Below, one piece after another: positions 46,526-56,749 of a stretch of 64,000 nucleotides of DNA. The first letter of the stretch is position 1, and every line of letters begins with the position of its first letter. The notes below the pieces were generated by a model. That model saw only the letters and a list, made by a program, of their open reading frames with translations. It did not search any database and was not told the origin of the DNA. The DNA lies in NCBI GenBank assembly GCA_015350385.1, contig WNKI01000005.1, positions 1,832,664-1,896,663 of the forward strand, read 5' to 3'. Source of the DNA: Aculops lycopersici (Eukaryota > Arthropoda > Arachnida > Trombidiformes > Eriophyidae). The position numbers and the translations under genes are program-made.

Positions 46526-49477
46526 ATAAAACTAGAGAGAAACTCTGGTTTTGAGTTTGGAGGTGACGCCAAATGTAAACACACAAGCGAGAAATTAAAC
46601 ACGAAAGAAACTTGACGCTCGCTGGATGACAGGCTGACGACAACTTCTTTTCTCAACAACTAACAACTTGTTGCTCTCATTTCCGCCAACAAACTGTGTT
46701 GCCGTCAACAGGTTGCTGGTTGTTGGCTGTTTGTTGTTGCCAGTGGACCACCATTGTTATGTAACTCGTGTGCAACCACTGCAGCAAACTTCGTGACCGA
46801 GTTCAGTTGCATTCGAAACTGACAACAAACTCAACCTTGGCGACTGGTCACTCCGTTTGCTCACTGTTTGACTTGACCTGTGGACGCAAAGTTTGCGTCA
46901 TGTAATTAGAATGAGAACCAAAACCGCCCTCGTCGGCCAGAAAGCAAGCCGCGAGTTTGTCTGCTCTACGCTCCTCGGCCTGAGGTAAGCGGCGTCCCTC
47001 GCGTGATTTATGGGCGAAGTATTGAAATGAGCTTGCGTAGTATCCCAACTGGACATCAACTGCCGCCGCCGTAAACTATTAAAACTTAACTCGTTCCCAG
47101 CAAACAAACTGTTGACTCGACTGTTTTGCGGCCATGGCGCCGCAAGTTGCATCAGCAAAAATAGAGACAATCATTGTTGTTAGTGTCACTTGTACTCGAT
47201 GGTCTAGTGCAGGAAAACGCATTGTCCGGCAAATTATCGGCGGACTGGCGACTTCACCTGGCCAGCTTCTTGGTTATCAACTCGCTCGCTTTGCTCCTCT
47301 CGCAGCTTCTCCTTCTTTCTCACAAGTTTAAACTCAAGTCATACTCTTCCTCTCGTTATGACTTGTTATTGCAGTCGTTGTTGTAATCACAACAACAGCA
47401 GCAGCAATAACAAGCTGCTCTTCTCGTCTCTCTATCTGTCTTGTACTCCTAGTCCATCTCGCACAAATGAGCAACAAGCCAATCGATTCCTGTTGCCTCC
47501 ACTCAAACAAAGGAGGCAAAAATCGCAGCGGGCGACTCCAACTCGTTAGTTCAGCTGCACCTCTAGTTGTTAGCGTCGCGGCAAAGGTGAAATTGGTCAT
47601 ATTGGTTTCGCTGCGGTGGAGTCGCCGCAACAACAAGTCGTCGCGCTAGTCGGCCAGTCTACTTGATTTATTTCCCTCCCTTCCGATCGACGCACCGGCC
47701 ACTATTGACTTACCTGACCGGCGAGTCTCGCCGCTTTTAATATTGCACTACTCAAGCGCGAAACATGGAAAGTGTCCGGTAGCTAATAGTTGGTCGGTTG
47801 GTTGTCCTATTACTCGCCGAGCCACTGGCCAGTGGCCACTTGACACACGAGGACCGCGACCATCGCGCTTACAGCTGTAGAGCTGTAGAGTTGTAGCTAG
47901 TAGCGAAGCAACTAGTAACAGTAAAGTGGATAAGCAATTCGATCGGTCGCCAGATAAAGAGGCAAATTTATTGCCTTGTCAATTGTCTCCACTGGCCGCA
48001 AGCTGACTCGTCTATTTGCCTCCTAAAATGCGAAAGTGGCGAGAGAGAGAGAGAGAGAGAGAGAGTTTGTCGCCATCTTAATCGTGGTCGTCGATGCCGA
48101 TGCCGATGTTGTTGTCGCTAACGTTTAGTTTGGCACTAGTTTAGTTACCTGTCTTTAAAACAGGAGCTCTCGCCGCGATGCTCAACTCGGCTACTTAGCC
48201 GAATATTTCTCGCATTAGTCGGCTGGCCACATCAAAACACCAACTGGCAGTTTAAACAGAGAACGAGCCGCCGCCGGCCAGAAGCGGGCGATAAATTACC
48301 TGTTGCTGCCGCCAGTTGATTTGGTGGCCGTCGAAGTTGAGATGAGTGCCGCGGATTCTTGGTTTCAGTTTTGGTTTTAGTTAACTCTCCGTCGCGCCGT
48401 TAGACGAGACCAAAGATCGGAGACTAGAAGCGTGGAAAATGGCCAATCGATTTCCTTTTGGACTATCTCTACCTCCACCGCTACTGCGATATTTGCGACC
48501 AAGACACACAAACTCTTTTATTTAGGCTCGTCCTTGAATTAATCAATCAGCCACAAGCAAAAGAGTTGCCTTTCGCTCGTCTGTGATTGTAGTTGATTCA
48601 AAGGTGTGGGCTGCAAATGAGCTGCCAATTTAAAACCAATGGGACGATCGCATGCTGGCTCTAGTCTGAGCAAAAGTGGCTGGCCGCTAGAGTTGCCGCT
48701 AAAAGAGAGGAACGAGAAACAAAGTGGCTAGTCTCGAGATGGAAATCCAAGCGAGATTTAAGTAGCAAAGATCATGAGTTTGGCTGATTTTATCCAACGG
48801 CTTTGCTGTAGAATTTGCGCCAGGTATTTTCTCGCCGAGGAAAAGCAATATACTCAGTGAGAGTTACCGATTATTCAAGATGATCGATCGCCAGTGTCAA
48901 GTTGTGTTTTGTTTATCCACTCAACTCCGGCTCTAACCATAATCATGACCATAACTTGATGAGATGAGATACAAACTACAACGACGACGACGACATTCGT
49001 AGTGGTTGTGCTAACTAACGGCGATTGTTCTCGATGCTGCTCATTTCACCTGGCCGAGAGGAATGAGAAAGCGAGATCGGCTCGCATGCTCCCGGCGCCC
49101 AGATGATCGATTGCGGCTAGCGTGTCGTCGCATCTCGTTGTCATTTCGCTTTGTTTCTCTATTTACTTGAGGGAGTCATCGTTGCTGATTCCACGGCGAA
49201 ATATCGAGTGCTTTGTTTTATTTATCTCCTCTCTCTCAGTGATTGGACTGTTTGCTTGCGAGTCAGTAAGTCAGTGGGTCGATTTAGGAAACTAGCGAAA
49301 GTGAAGCAGAGTTCCGTTAGTCAGCTGACTGCTGAGAGGAAAAAACTACAGGTGAAAAGAGCAGCTGAAGCCGCAAGAGTATCTCGTCGCGCGCACGTCG
49401 CCAATAGACTGAAGCGCAACTGGAGACTGACGCCAGTTGATCAACAACCGGCGGCGCGGCCACTTGTTGATCGTGTA
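46526..49477. other. Upstream region of DDR-like gene, no gene recognised
   Basis: Non-coding as far as I can see. A GA run lies at 48041-48065, a 16-bp perfect palindrome at 47821-47836, and a TTGCGTCA word at 46893. Confidence 0.5.
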
Positions 49478-49603
49478 TCTCTCTCTCTCTCTNNNNNNNN
49501 NNNNNNNNNNNNTACGTACGTACGTACGTACGTACGTACGTACGTACGTACGTACGTACGTACGTACGTACGTACGTCGTACTCGTCGTACGTACGTCGT
49601 CTC

Positions 49604-49692
<89 letters not shown>
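49478..49692. repeat. CT run, 20-N gap, ACGT tetranucleotide run, long CT run
   Basis: A CT run reaches 49492, then 20 N (49493-49512). About 16 uninterrupted TACG units follow to about 49576, with degenerate CGTACGTCGTCT transition sequence, then about 85 bp of perfect CT repeat. The N run is an assembly gap of unknown true size. Apparent proteins across it (Thr-Tyr-Val-Arg repeats) are artefacts. Confidence 0.95.
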
Positions 49693-49695
<3 letters not shown>

Positions 49696-50604
49696 GATCA
49701 ATGCACAGCTAGCCGATGCTCCGGAAATTGACCCTCGTTCTCGGATAATTGACAAGCAGCTTGCCCCATAAACTTGTTGAATTCAGTGGTTTTACTTTAC
49801 TCTATATATATATATTTTTATATACGAAACGTAGAGAACCTGAAACAGTGGAAAACAAAACGCTCATGAATCTACGGATCGCCAAGATAATGAAACCGAA
49901 ATCCGATAAAGAAAAGAATTCAATCTATTCGAAATTCAATTCAAACTAAACGCTTGAGGCACCAAGTTTAGTTTAGTATTGGATACATTATTTCGACGTA
50001 CAAACGGCAAACTAATTAATGTCAATTTGAGACATCCAAGTTCCTTGCTCGAGGCAACGAGGCCACCGAGTTTCATTGTCTCTCATCTCCATTCTCCAGA
50101 TAGATGCTCTTTCTTCCTACTTTCTTTGCCTCTTTTCTCGCCTCCTGTTTTGCTCCCGAATTTAAATGTTAACTTCTAATCTAACTACAAGCAGAGGAGC
50201 AGTCGACAATCACACGACAACAAACTGACGACAAGACAAGTCAAGGGAATTTGACTTTGGTTTTAGTATCACTTGCTTGGCTTTAGTGTGGTGCGAACTT
50301 GGCGTGTCAATGTCGTCGCTTCTATTTTGACTACCACAAGCGATACAAAAAGCAACTGGCAAGTGAAGCGAGCCGATGGATCTCTTTTTTACTACAACAG
50401 AACACTTGCTCTTGAAACAAAGTCGCTCCACTTGGTTGCTGCTCGAGTTTTGCGCTCAAGAGTGGCGATGAAATTCTAGAGGAGCTTTTGTGGTTTCATG
50501 TCGACTCTCGCTGATGAGAACCAGACAACTTCCGGCTCGAGCAAGCAAATGGATTCAATTAATAGTCCATCTTAAAACTCGACTCCCTTATAAACGCTCG
50601 AGTG

Positions 50605-50635
50605 CAAAGGAGGCGCTAAAGTTGCGCCTCCTTTG
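50605..50635. repeat. Perfect 12-bp inverted repeat, 7-nt loop
   Basis: CAAAGGAGGCGC at 50605-50616 and its exact complement at 50624-50635. Confidence 0.9.
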
Positions 50636-51639
50636 GATGCTCGTCAGTTTGTTGGATACAAACTGTCTTTCAATTGATGTGAAACGAATGAAGGGTCCGC
50701 GGATTAGCGAGTTACGCTCGTTTGCGTGTTGAGAGGATCCGAAATTTTACCATTGGTTCGGAGTCTCAAACGGCAGGCCGACTGACTGGTAGCTAAATGA
50801 GAAGAAGTGATAGACATCAAGTTGAAGTGAAGCTTCCGGATGCAACTCATTCACGTTGGGCGCCTGATCGGCGGCTATCCGTTTGTTTGTGGCTCCAAGT
50901 CTCTCTTGTCTCACAGGTGAGCTTGCCAAGCATTCTTCGTACTGAAATTAAAATGTATCAAGCTGCTAACACCTCGACAACTTCGCACACGCAAAACAGG
51001 TGCCTACTTTGGAAATACGAAAGAAATTTGGCCAAACGACACGCAAACGTCTTACTTGTTGCAGGAGTTGTGATGGAATAAAACTAAAACGAACTGAATT
51101 GAGATGAAAACCCCAGGTAGCCAATTGAACGCAACACACCTGACAACAGCACTCACCGACTCAATCAACAAGTGGCTCGCTAATGTAACAACCCAATCTA
51201 TCGGACTCCACTTCGCTGGCTTCGTCTCCAATAGGTTTGTTGCTCCCGATTAATTGGAGCCAGTGGCTCATCTCTTATCCGAGTTTTGGATTCATTTCTC
51301 CAGGCGCGAGATTGACTTGTCCGAGCTAAACCTTAATCCAGATCTAAAACTTTCATTCCACCTGAAGCAGCAGCACCACCGACGACACAACAGTAGCGGC
51401 GGCCAAACGGCTTGCCGCTAGAGCAATCGGCTCGAACTCTCGCAATTCAAATCAATTCCTCGGCTAGCGAGAGATAGCATTAACAGCCACCACCTTGTAT
51501 TGGTCGGCAGGAAGAGAGAAATGTATCGAGTTGTGGTGGGCGAAATTATGATTATGATTATGATTATCATCATCGTAATCATCGGCAACAAGTGCGCGCG
51601 CGAGCGATAAGGCAACTCCCAGGAATTCGGCCACCGCCG

Positions 51640-51659
51640 AATGTAAGTGCACTTACATT
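51640..51659. repeat. Perfect 20-bp palindrome
   Basis: AATGTAAGTG followed directly by CACTTACATT. Each arm contains a splice-donor-like GTAAGTG word. Confidence 0.9.
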
Positions 51660-51937
51660 TTAGTGCCAGCAGGCTGTGTGCCGCAAATTTATCATCATTT
51701 GCTTCAGATAAGCAATAGCAACAGAATCATCGACAAGTGAGCAGGTAGAATTTTGTTTAATTGTGCTTGCCACAACAACCAGCAACGAGGCACTTGTTGC
51801 CGCTTCTGTTTCCTTAATCCTGTTGCCTCTTCGGCCGCGACGCCGGCAGCGCAAGCGGCAGCAGCAGCAGCAGCACGGCAATGATTCTTCGGTCGCCACT
51901 TCTCCCGAGGCAAGGCCACGAAAGCGACAGGCTACTT

Positions 51938-51967
51938 AATGTTGTCGGCAGTGTAGCCGACAACATT
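51938..51967. repeat. Perfect 12-bp inverted repeat, 6-nt loop
   Basis: AATGTTGTCGGC, loop AGTGTA, then the exact complement. Confidence 0.9.
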
Positions 51968-53256
51968 CACGGCCACTAGCTGCGGCCGCTACTTGGGCTC
52001 AGGTGCGATTTAACAAGTGGCCAGCGACTCAACAACGAAATAGGAGAAAAAAACCGAGTAAGTCGACGACACCAAAGAGGAGATAAAGTGGAACAATCGA
52101 TCATCGGATTGGCGCCGCCACAGCATCAGCATACGTCCTGACCAGTGACGAGCTTAAGGCTCGTCAACTAAAACTACAACTTCCATTGCTACGCAACCTT
52201 TGCCTTTGCCCCCGCCATCACCAACTTGACCACACTAACAACGACAACAAGTGAGCGCCCAACTGCCAGGTAAACTCTCTCACCTGTTGAGCGCGCCGCC
52301 AAGAGTCTAAAGGAACCACGAGCAGATGTAGCAGTCTGTTTGCTCTTCCCCCCCCCCCCGCTCACCATTCCCTCCGTCTCTATCTACCGCCACCATCTAT
52401 CTATCCATCAAAAATACAGTCGCATCCTCGGGGCGAAACTTGTTGCCATCTCCCTCAAAGTCGTCGAGTTTCCTCCTTCCCATGGCCACGAAACGGACTA
52501 AGAGCTTAACTTGACCATCCGAGCTACTGAGAGTGAAAACATCAACTTGTGGCCATCGTTGTGGCCACACGATGAACCACCAGTTGCTTCGCCTGGCTCA
52601 CCAGCTCAAAGTGCGACGAGCACTTTAGCTGGTTGGCCGTGAATTTGCCATCGACGTACTAGCCACAACGAGCGGCCTAAGCTGATTGGAATCAAACTGA
52701 TGGAACTCGATTGTGGTAATGCAACGGCGACAGCAGAAGCAGAGGCAGCAGCAACAACAATTGTAATGTCGGCTCGCTGTTTTCGTTGTTTCCTATCTAC
52801 GTGTTGCGTCACATTGGCAGCCGCAGCTCCCACCTGTTGACTTTCGTTCGCTCTTTCCCTCACTTCATAAGACTGGAAGAAGAGTGGTGCTCCAAAGTCG
52901 CCGCATTTACCTGGAACTGCCCACTCGCTTGCTCGCCAGTTGGTCGGGCTAACCGGTCACTCGGCAACATCGAAATGTTAAACTCGTAGAGTAGGAACTT
53001 AAATCAACTGCAACGACCGTAATGAGCGGTGAGCTTGCTGCGGTTGGCATTTGAAACTAAAAGTTCCATTCAGTTTATGTGGATGGCAAGGAACGAGAAC
53101 GTTGAGAACGCGCGCGAGGTCATGACTCACATCTCTAGTTGCATCACTTGTTGTTGTTACTGTTGCTGTTGCTGCTGTTGCTGTTGTTGCTGCCAAAAGT
53201 CCACTCCCTCGGCAAGCTAGTGGTTAGTCAGAAGGAGTCAATTTTTATGTTGCCTC

Positions 53257-53604
53257 CTATTTTCGGCTGAGCAAACAAAATTGAATGATCATTTCCATTA
53301 TAATGAGCGCGCTGGACTTCATGTCCGCGTCAGATGAACGCAGCAGCTTACGCAACAACAGCAACAGGTCGCTGCTACTCCTAAAGCTAAAACTACAACT
53401 GCTGCTGCTGTTGCTCTTTGATTTAACAACAATGTCAGCGCTATAATGAGCCTCGCGCTGTTTAAGTCGATAAGGTGGACTCTGTTTGCCACTAAATGAA
53501 TGATCCTGCCAAAGTCTAAAATTACCAAAAACAAAAGTACATTCACTTAGGGTAGAGAACAAGATCAAGATCATGACGGAAACTAAGAGACGATAGAACG
53601 CCAT
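53257..53604 (-). CDS. Possible small secreted protein, unrecognised
   Basis: 115-codon frame opening with MAFYRLLVSVMILILFSTLSE, a good signal peptide, followed by a short sequence with FVFGNFRLWQDHSFSGK and then Ser/Leu-rich, low-complexity sequence. The Ser/Leu part comes from GCA/TGT triplet repeats, which argues against a real C-terminus; the gene may be spliced or spurious. I recognise no neuropeptide or peptide family. Listed only because a secretory N-terminus is uncommon among chance frames. Confidence 0.22.
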   Translation of the reverse strand: MAFYRLLVSVMILILFSTLSECTFVFGNFRLWQDHSFSGKQSPPYRLKQREAHYSADIVVKSKSNSSSSCSFSFRSSSDLLLLLRKLLRSSDADMKSSALIIMEMIIQFCLLSRK

Positions 53605-54280
53605 GACGTGGGCGAGATTAAATCATGTTGTTGTGTAATAACTCAATCTCGGTTGCAAGTTTTTAGATTATGAGTGTTGGTGGTGCTGATGCGTTTGGCT
53701 TTGCATCATTATTATTATCGTTACAAAGAAAGAGAAACTTTTGTTTGCTTTTCGCCCAACTTGATGCTCGATGTTCGTCTATTCAAGCTCTATCAGTCCG
53801 GCAAGCTAGCAAATATCACCACTTGCGGTAGTTAAATTTGAATCTTAAGTTTGGCTATTGTTATTGGAAGTTCTCTGTTTTCTCAGTTTTATCCAAGTGT
53901 GTTAACCTTGTTGTTGTTGTTGTTGTTGTTGCCACTGCCCTTGCCTCCAGATCATATTTGCTAGTTTTTAACGGTCGTGGCCTCAGTTGTTGGAGTTCAA
54001 AAGTTAAGTTTCTTGGCAGCTCTGACCCTAGAAAATTGTGAGCTCTATCATTGACGAGACGGAACAACTTTCACTTCTTCACATTTCCACTCGCTCCCAG
54101 GGGCTGGCAGACTCTTTATAAAGTTCAATCAATGGAAAGTGGTAGGTAATGTAGGAGCAGTATTTGATTTGAGTATGGAAAATGACTACTCCACTAAGGA
54201 TTATCGCAGTTACAAATGTAATGATTAATGGGTTTTGACCGTCTCTATCTGTTTGTCTTTATAATTTCTGCCTATCCATC
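53605..54280. other. Spacer, 3' side of activin type II receptor
   Basis: Non-coding. A GTT triplet run lies at 53908-53931. The 3' UTR of the receptor on the minus strand falls here; I do not see an unambiguous AATAAA. Confidence 0.5.
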
Positions 54281-56182
54281 TCACAGTGGACTTGTTGCCG
54301 TTGTTGCTTGCAGTATGCCTTGAAGTCGCTCGACAAAACAGGGGGCGGAAATGCGAGCATCGTAATCGTACTCCCAGCCGTCGGTACACAAACGGCAAAT
54401 GGCTGACATGGGATAAGTGCTAGCCCATTCTGGCTGGAATTGAGGCCGATACTTCATAGTATTAACAACTCGTCTCATGGTATTGATGTCGGGATTTTTT
54501 CCAATCTCAGGGTTATCATCAAAGGGTAGCCTATATGGTTTAGGTCCCTTGTTAACGGTTGCTGACTCTGGCTCTGTAGCACTAGTATCGCTGTTTTGGT
54601 CGCCACCTGTTTGGTGATGGTGCTGGTGAAACTGGTGCTGGTAATGATGATTGGCACTGTGGTGATTCTCAAATTTTGCTCCAGTGTGCAATGGCAGCGA
54701 ATGGCAACGTGATGCTATCTCCCAGACAACCAAAGATAATGCGTAAACATCAATTTTCTTGAATGAGGCGTTTGTAAATAAAACTGAGCACTCCAAGACC
54801 TCGGGCGCCATGTAACGTGGCGTTCCGACTTGTAAATATTTCTTTCTATGATCAAGTTTGGATCCAGATGAATTGTTTAGGATTAGTGCTACGCCAAAAT
54901 CTGTTATGCAAGGGGTTAGATCCTCTTTCAATAGGACATTCTTTGATTTAAAATCTCTATGAGCAATATCTATATCATGTAAGTGAGAAAGACCCTGCGA
55001 TACTCCGAGGGCGATTCTTAGGAACTCTGGCCATGTAACTGTATTCTCGTTCAAAAAACTGTAGAGCGAACCTTTTGGTGCATACTCCACTATCAACCAA
55101 TGACAATTACTCTCCACGGACTGGCTCCATCCCAAATAATTGAGAATATTGGGATGCTTTACCATGAACGATCTGTAGATTTGTAACTCATTATGCCAAG
55201 ATTGTTCCTCACTTGCTTGTATTATTTTAACTGCTATATCACTATCGTGTCCTTCTAACTCAGCTCGATGAACCGTTCCAAATCGTCCCGAACCAACAAC
55301 CTCCAACAACTTAATACTATTGAGATCAATACGTTCACTACTTGCATCATTTTGATTTGTCTGATGATAGCTTGATTGCCTTTGTAGAGGGTCATCCTGT
55401 AGATTGTCATTAATAAATGGTGTTACTGAGTTTCGTGGAATATTCTGGTTGTCATTGTTGTTAAAGTTGACGGTAGTTTGTTGATGGTGATGTAGGTGCT
55501 GACGATTGTTGTGATCATTAATCATAGTGTTATTATTTGTATGGAGGTTGTTGTTTGTATTATAGAATGGTTTTGGTAAAAACTCATCTAGTTCATTCAA
55601 ACCATTGCTAGTTGTATTCTGTCCATTTACTATCGATGTCAGGATGCTCTTACTGTCAAATTTAGTGGTGTGAGGTCTATCATGATTGTTGTTATTTTTA
55701 GCTTTTCTCTTCGATTTATACCATTTGATAAATATTATTATGAGTATGATTGCAATAATGCAAGAGCCGAAAACAAAGACTAGGGTTTGAGATGATGAAT
55801 TCGATGGATGAAGTAGCCTATTGTCTTGTATCGGTGGAGCTGTTGGAGTTTGTATTGGTGATGGAGCAGCAACTCGAAGACTCTCCTTCTTATTGCAAAA
55901 ATTCTCAGTACAACAGCAATATTGTCTTTCCTTTAGTCTCTTCGATTCGCAAATTTGGCCACATTCATCAAGTGAAGATGATAAGGGAGGGTGACAACCA
56001 GAGCTGAGTATCTTTGGCTCGGAGTCAATGCTATCTTGATTCCACACTGCAAAACAATGCTCCTCCTGATTGTCTGGCCCTGAAGACGGACATTTCATAG
56101 GCCGGGCACATTGCTCATAGGATTGTGATGGGCAGTCCGTGAGGTTACTTGGGAATTGGAATCGCATACATTCTCGGACCAT
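54281..56182 (-). CDS. put: Activin/TGF-beta type II receptor (Punt/ACVR2-like)
   Basis: 633 codons carrying nearly the whole receptor serine/threonine kinase that binds activin or BMP ligands and phosphorylates type I receptors at the plasma membrane. Residues 1-100 are the cysteine-knot ectodomain (ECMRF opening, HCFAVW, and YCCCTENFCN ending, as in ACVR2). The TM helix is at about 133-154, followed by an Asn/His-rich linker of about 130 residues. The kinase spans about 290-625: GSGRFGTVH loop, K319 in AVKI, HRDFKSKN (408-410 HRD), TDFG (428-430), GTPRYMAPE. It ends soon after the kinase, unlike BMPR2/Wit. A His-rich insert of about 50 residues (about 496-547) lies late in the kinase. The first codon follows an in-frame stop and an AAG acceptor-like site. 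The signal peptide must be on an upstream exon; MIAKLILGSLLQIAS at 56320-56237 is a candidate, but no clear donor follows it. Confidence 0.9.
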   Translation of the reverse strand: MVRECMRFQFPSNLTDCPSQSYEQCARPMKCPSSGPDNQEEHCFAVWNQDSIDSEPKILSSGCHPPLSSSLDECGQICESKRLKERQYCCCTENFCNKKESLRVAAPSPIQTPTAPPIQDNRLLHPSNSSSQTLVFVFGSCIIAIILIIIFIKWYKSKRKAKNNNNHDRPHTTKFDSKSILTSIVNGQNTTSNGLNELDEFLPKPFYNTNNNLHTNNNTMINDHNNRQHLHHHQQTTVNFNNNDNQNIPRNSVTPFINDNLQDDPLQRQSSYHQTNQNDASSERIDLNSIKLLEVVGSGRFGTVHRAELEGHDSDIAVKIIQASEEQSWHNELQIYRSFMVKHPNILNYLGWSQSVESNCHWLIVEYAPKGSLYSFLNENTVTWPEFLRIALGVSQGLSHLHDIDIAHRDFKSKNVLLKEDLTPCITDFGVALILNNSSGSKLDHRKKYLQVGTPRYMAPEVLECSVLFTNASFKKIDVYALSLVVWEIASRCHSLPLHTGAKFENHHSANHHYQHQFHQHHHQTGGDQNSDTSATEPESATVNKGPKPYRLPFDDNPEIGKNPDINTMRRVVNTMKYRPQFQPEWASTYPMSAICRLCTDGWEYDYDARISAPCFVERLQGILQATTATSPL

Positions 56183-56455
56183 CTTACATGTGTTTTAATA
56201 TATAAACCTGTAACAATTTACACCATGTATAAAGTTCTATAATCTCTCATTTGTCGCTGCTGTTAGTGTTGATGTTGATGCAATCTGTAATAAGCTACCA
56301 AGGATTAATTTGGCAATCATTTTATACTAACAGAATAGATCGATAATTGTAGTAGAAATAATGATATTTTTACATCATCGGGTATGGGCAATAGATTGCT
56401 TAACTTGCTTGTGTTGTGTCTGTATTTTGAAGTTTTTTCTCACCATAGATGCGTG
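56183..56455 (-). other. 5' flank of the receptor, up to retroelement insertion
   Basis: AT-rich. Contains a 27-codon minus-strand frame (56320-56237) that looks like a signal peptide and could be the missing first receptor exon. The retroelement begins at 56456, 274 bp upstream of the receptor exon, so it may separate the receptor from distal promoter sequence or lie in its first intron. Confidence 0.45.
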
Positions 56456-56642
56456 TGTAACGAGCGATTGCTCTTTTAAATCTCGCGCGCCTTAGCGACC
56501 AACCAACGTGGGTTTTGGGAAACGGTAGCAGAACCAGTCTTGTTTCTGATGCAATCGAATAAAGACCAATAATTGTCATCTATCTAAACGATCTCGCTAA
56601 GTAGAACCCATTTTATCATCACGGTAACATCTTAACGTTACA
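56456..56642 (+). repeat. 5' LTR, 187 bp
   Basis: Starts TGTAAC and ends GTTACA, a short inverted terminal match. Includes a TTTTAAAT TATA-like word and AATAAA, so promoter and poly(A) signal are plausible. Identical to the 3' LTR. Confidence 0.97.
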
Positions 56643-56644
56643 TT

Positions 56645-56655
56645 TGGCGCCCAAC
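56645..56655 (+). promoter_or_regulatory. Primer-binding site, tRNA-Lys type
   Basis: TGGCGCCCAAC, two bases after the 5' LTR. This is the first 11 bases of the primer site complementary to the 3' end of tRNA-Lys(1,2); the match stops there. Confidence 0.75.
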
Positions 56656-56749
56656 TAGACAACTTAGTTACAGAGCATCGAAAAGTATAACATAACCTTA
56701 AATATCTCACCAGCCGAAGGTTTTACACTTCCGCCGTAACGACGTCGTT

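Larger units (their letters stand above)
49693..53256. other. Upstream region of DDR-like gene with inverted repeats
   Basis: Non-coding. Holds perfect inverted repeats at 50605-50635, 51640-51659 and 51938-51967, CAACTTCCGG at 50526, TTGCGTCA at 52804 and a run of ten C near 52351. Poly-Cys and poly-Ala readings come from GCA/TGT triplet runs. Confidence 0.5.

Noticed and set aside
49151..49771. Long frames with Thr-Tyr-Val-Arg and Arg-Glu or Ser-Leu repeats on both strands
   Set aside because: They run across an N gap and through ACGT and CT microsatellites; a repeat translates openly in every frame.
52600..53215. Poly-Cys and Ala/Thr-rich frames
   Set aside because: They follow GCA/TGT/GTT triplet runs and have no other coding signs.
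55792..56007. 71-codon plus-strand frame opposite the type II receptor ectodomain
   Set aside because: Shadow of the receptor coding strand.
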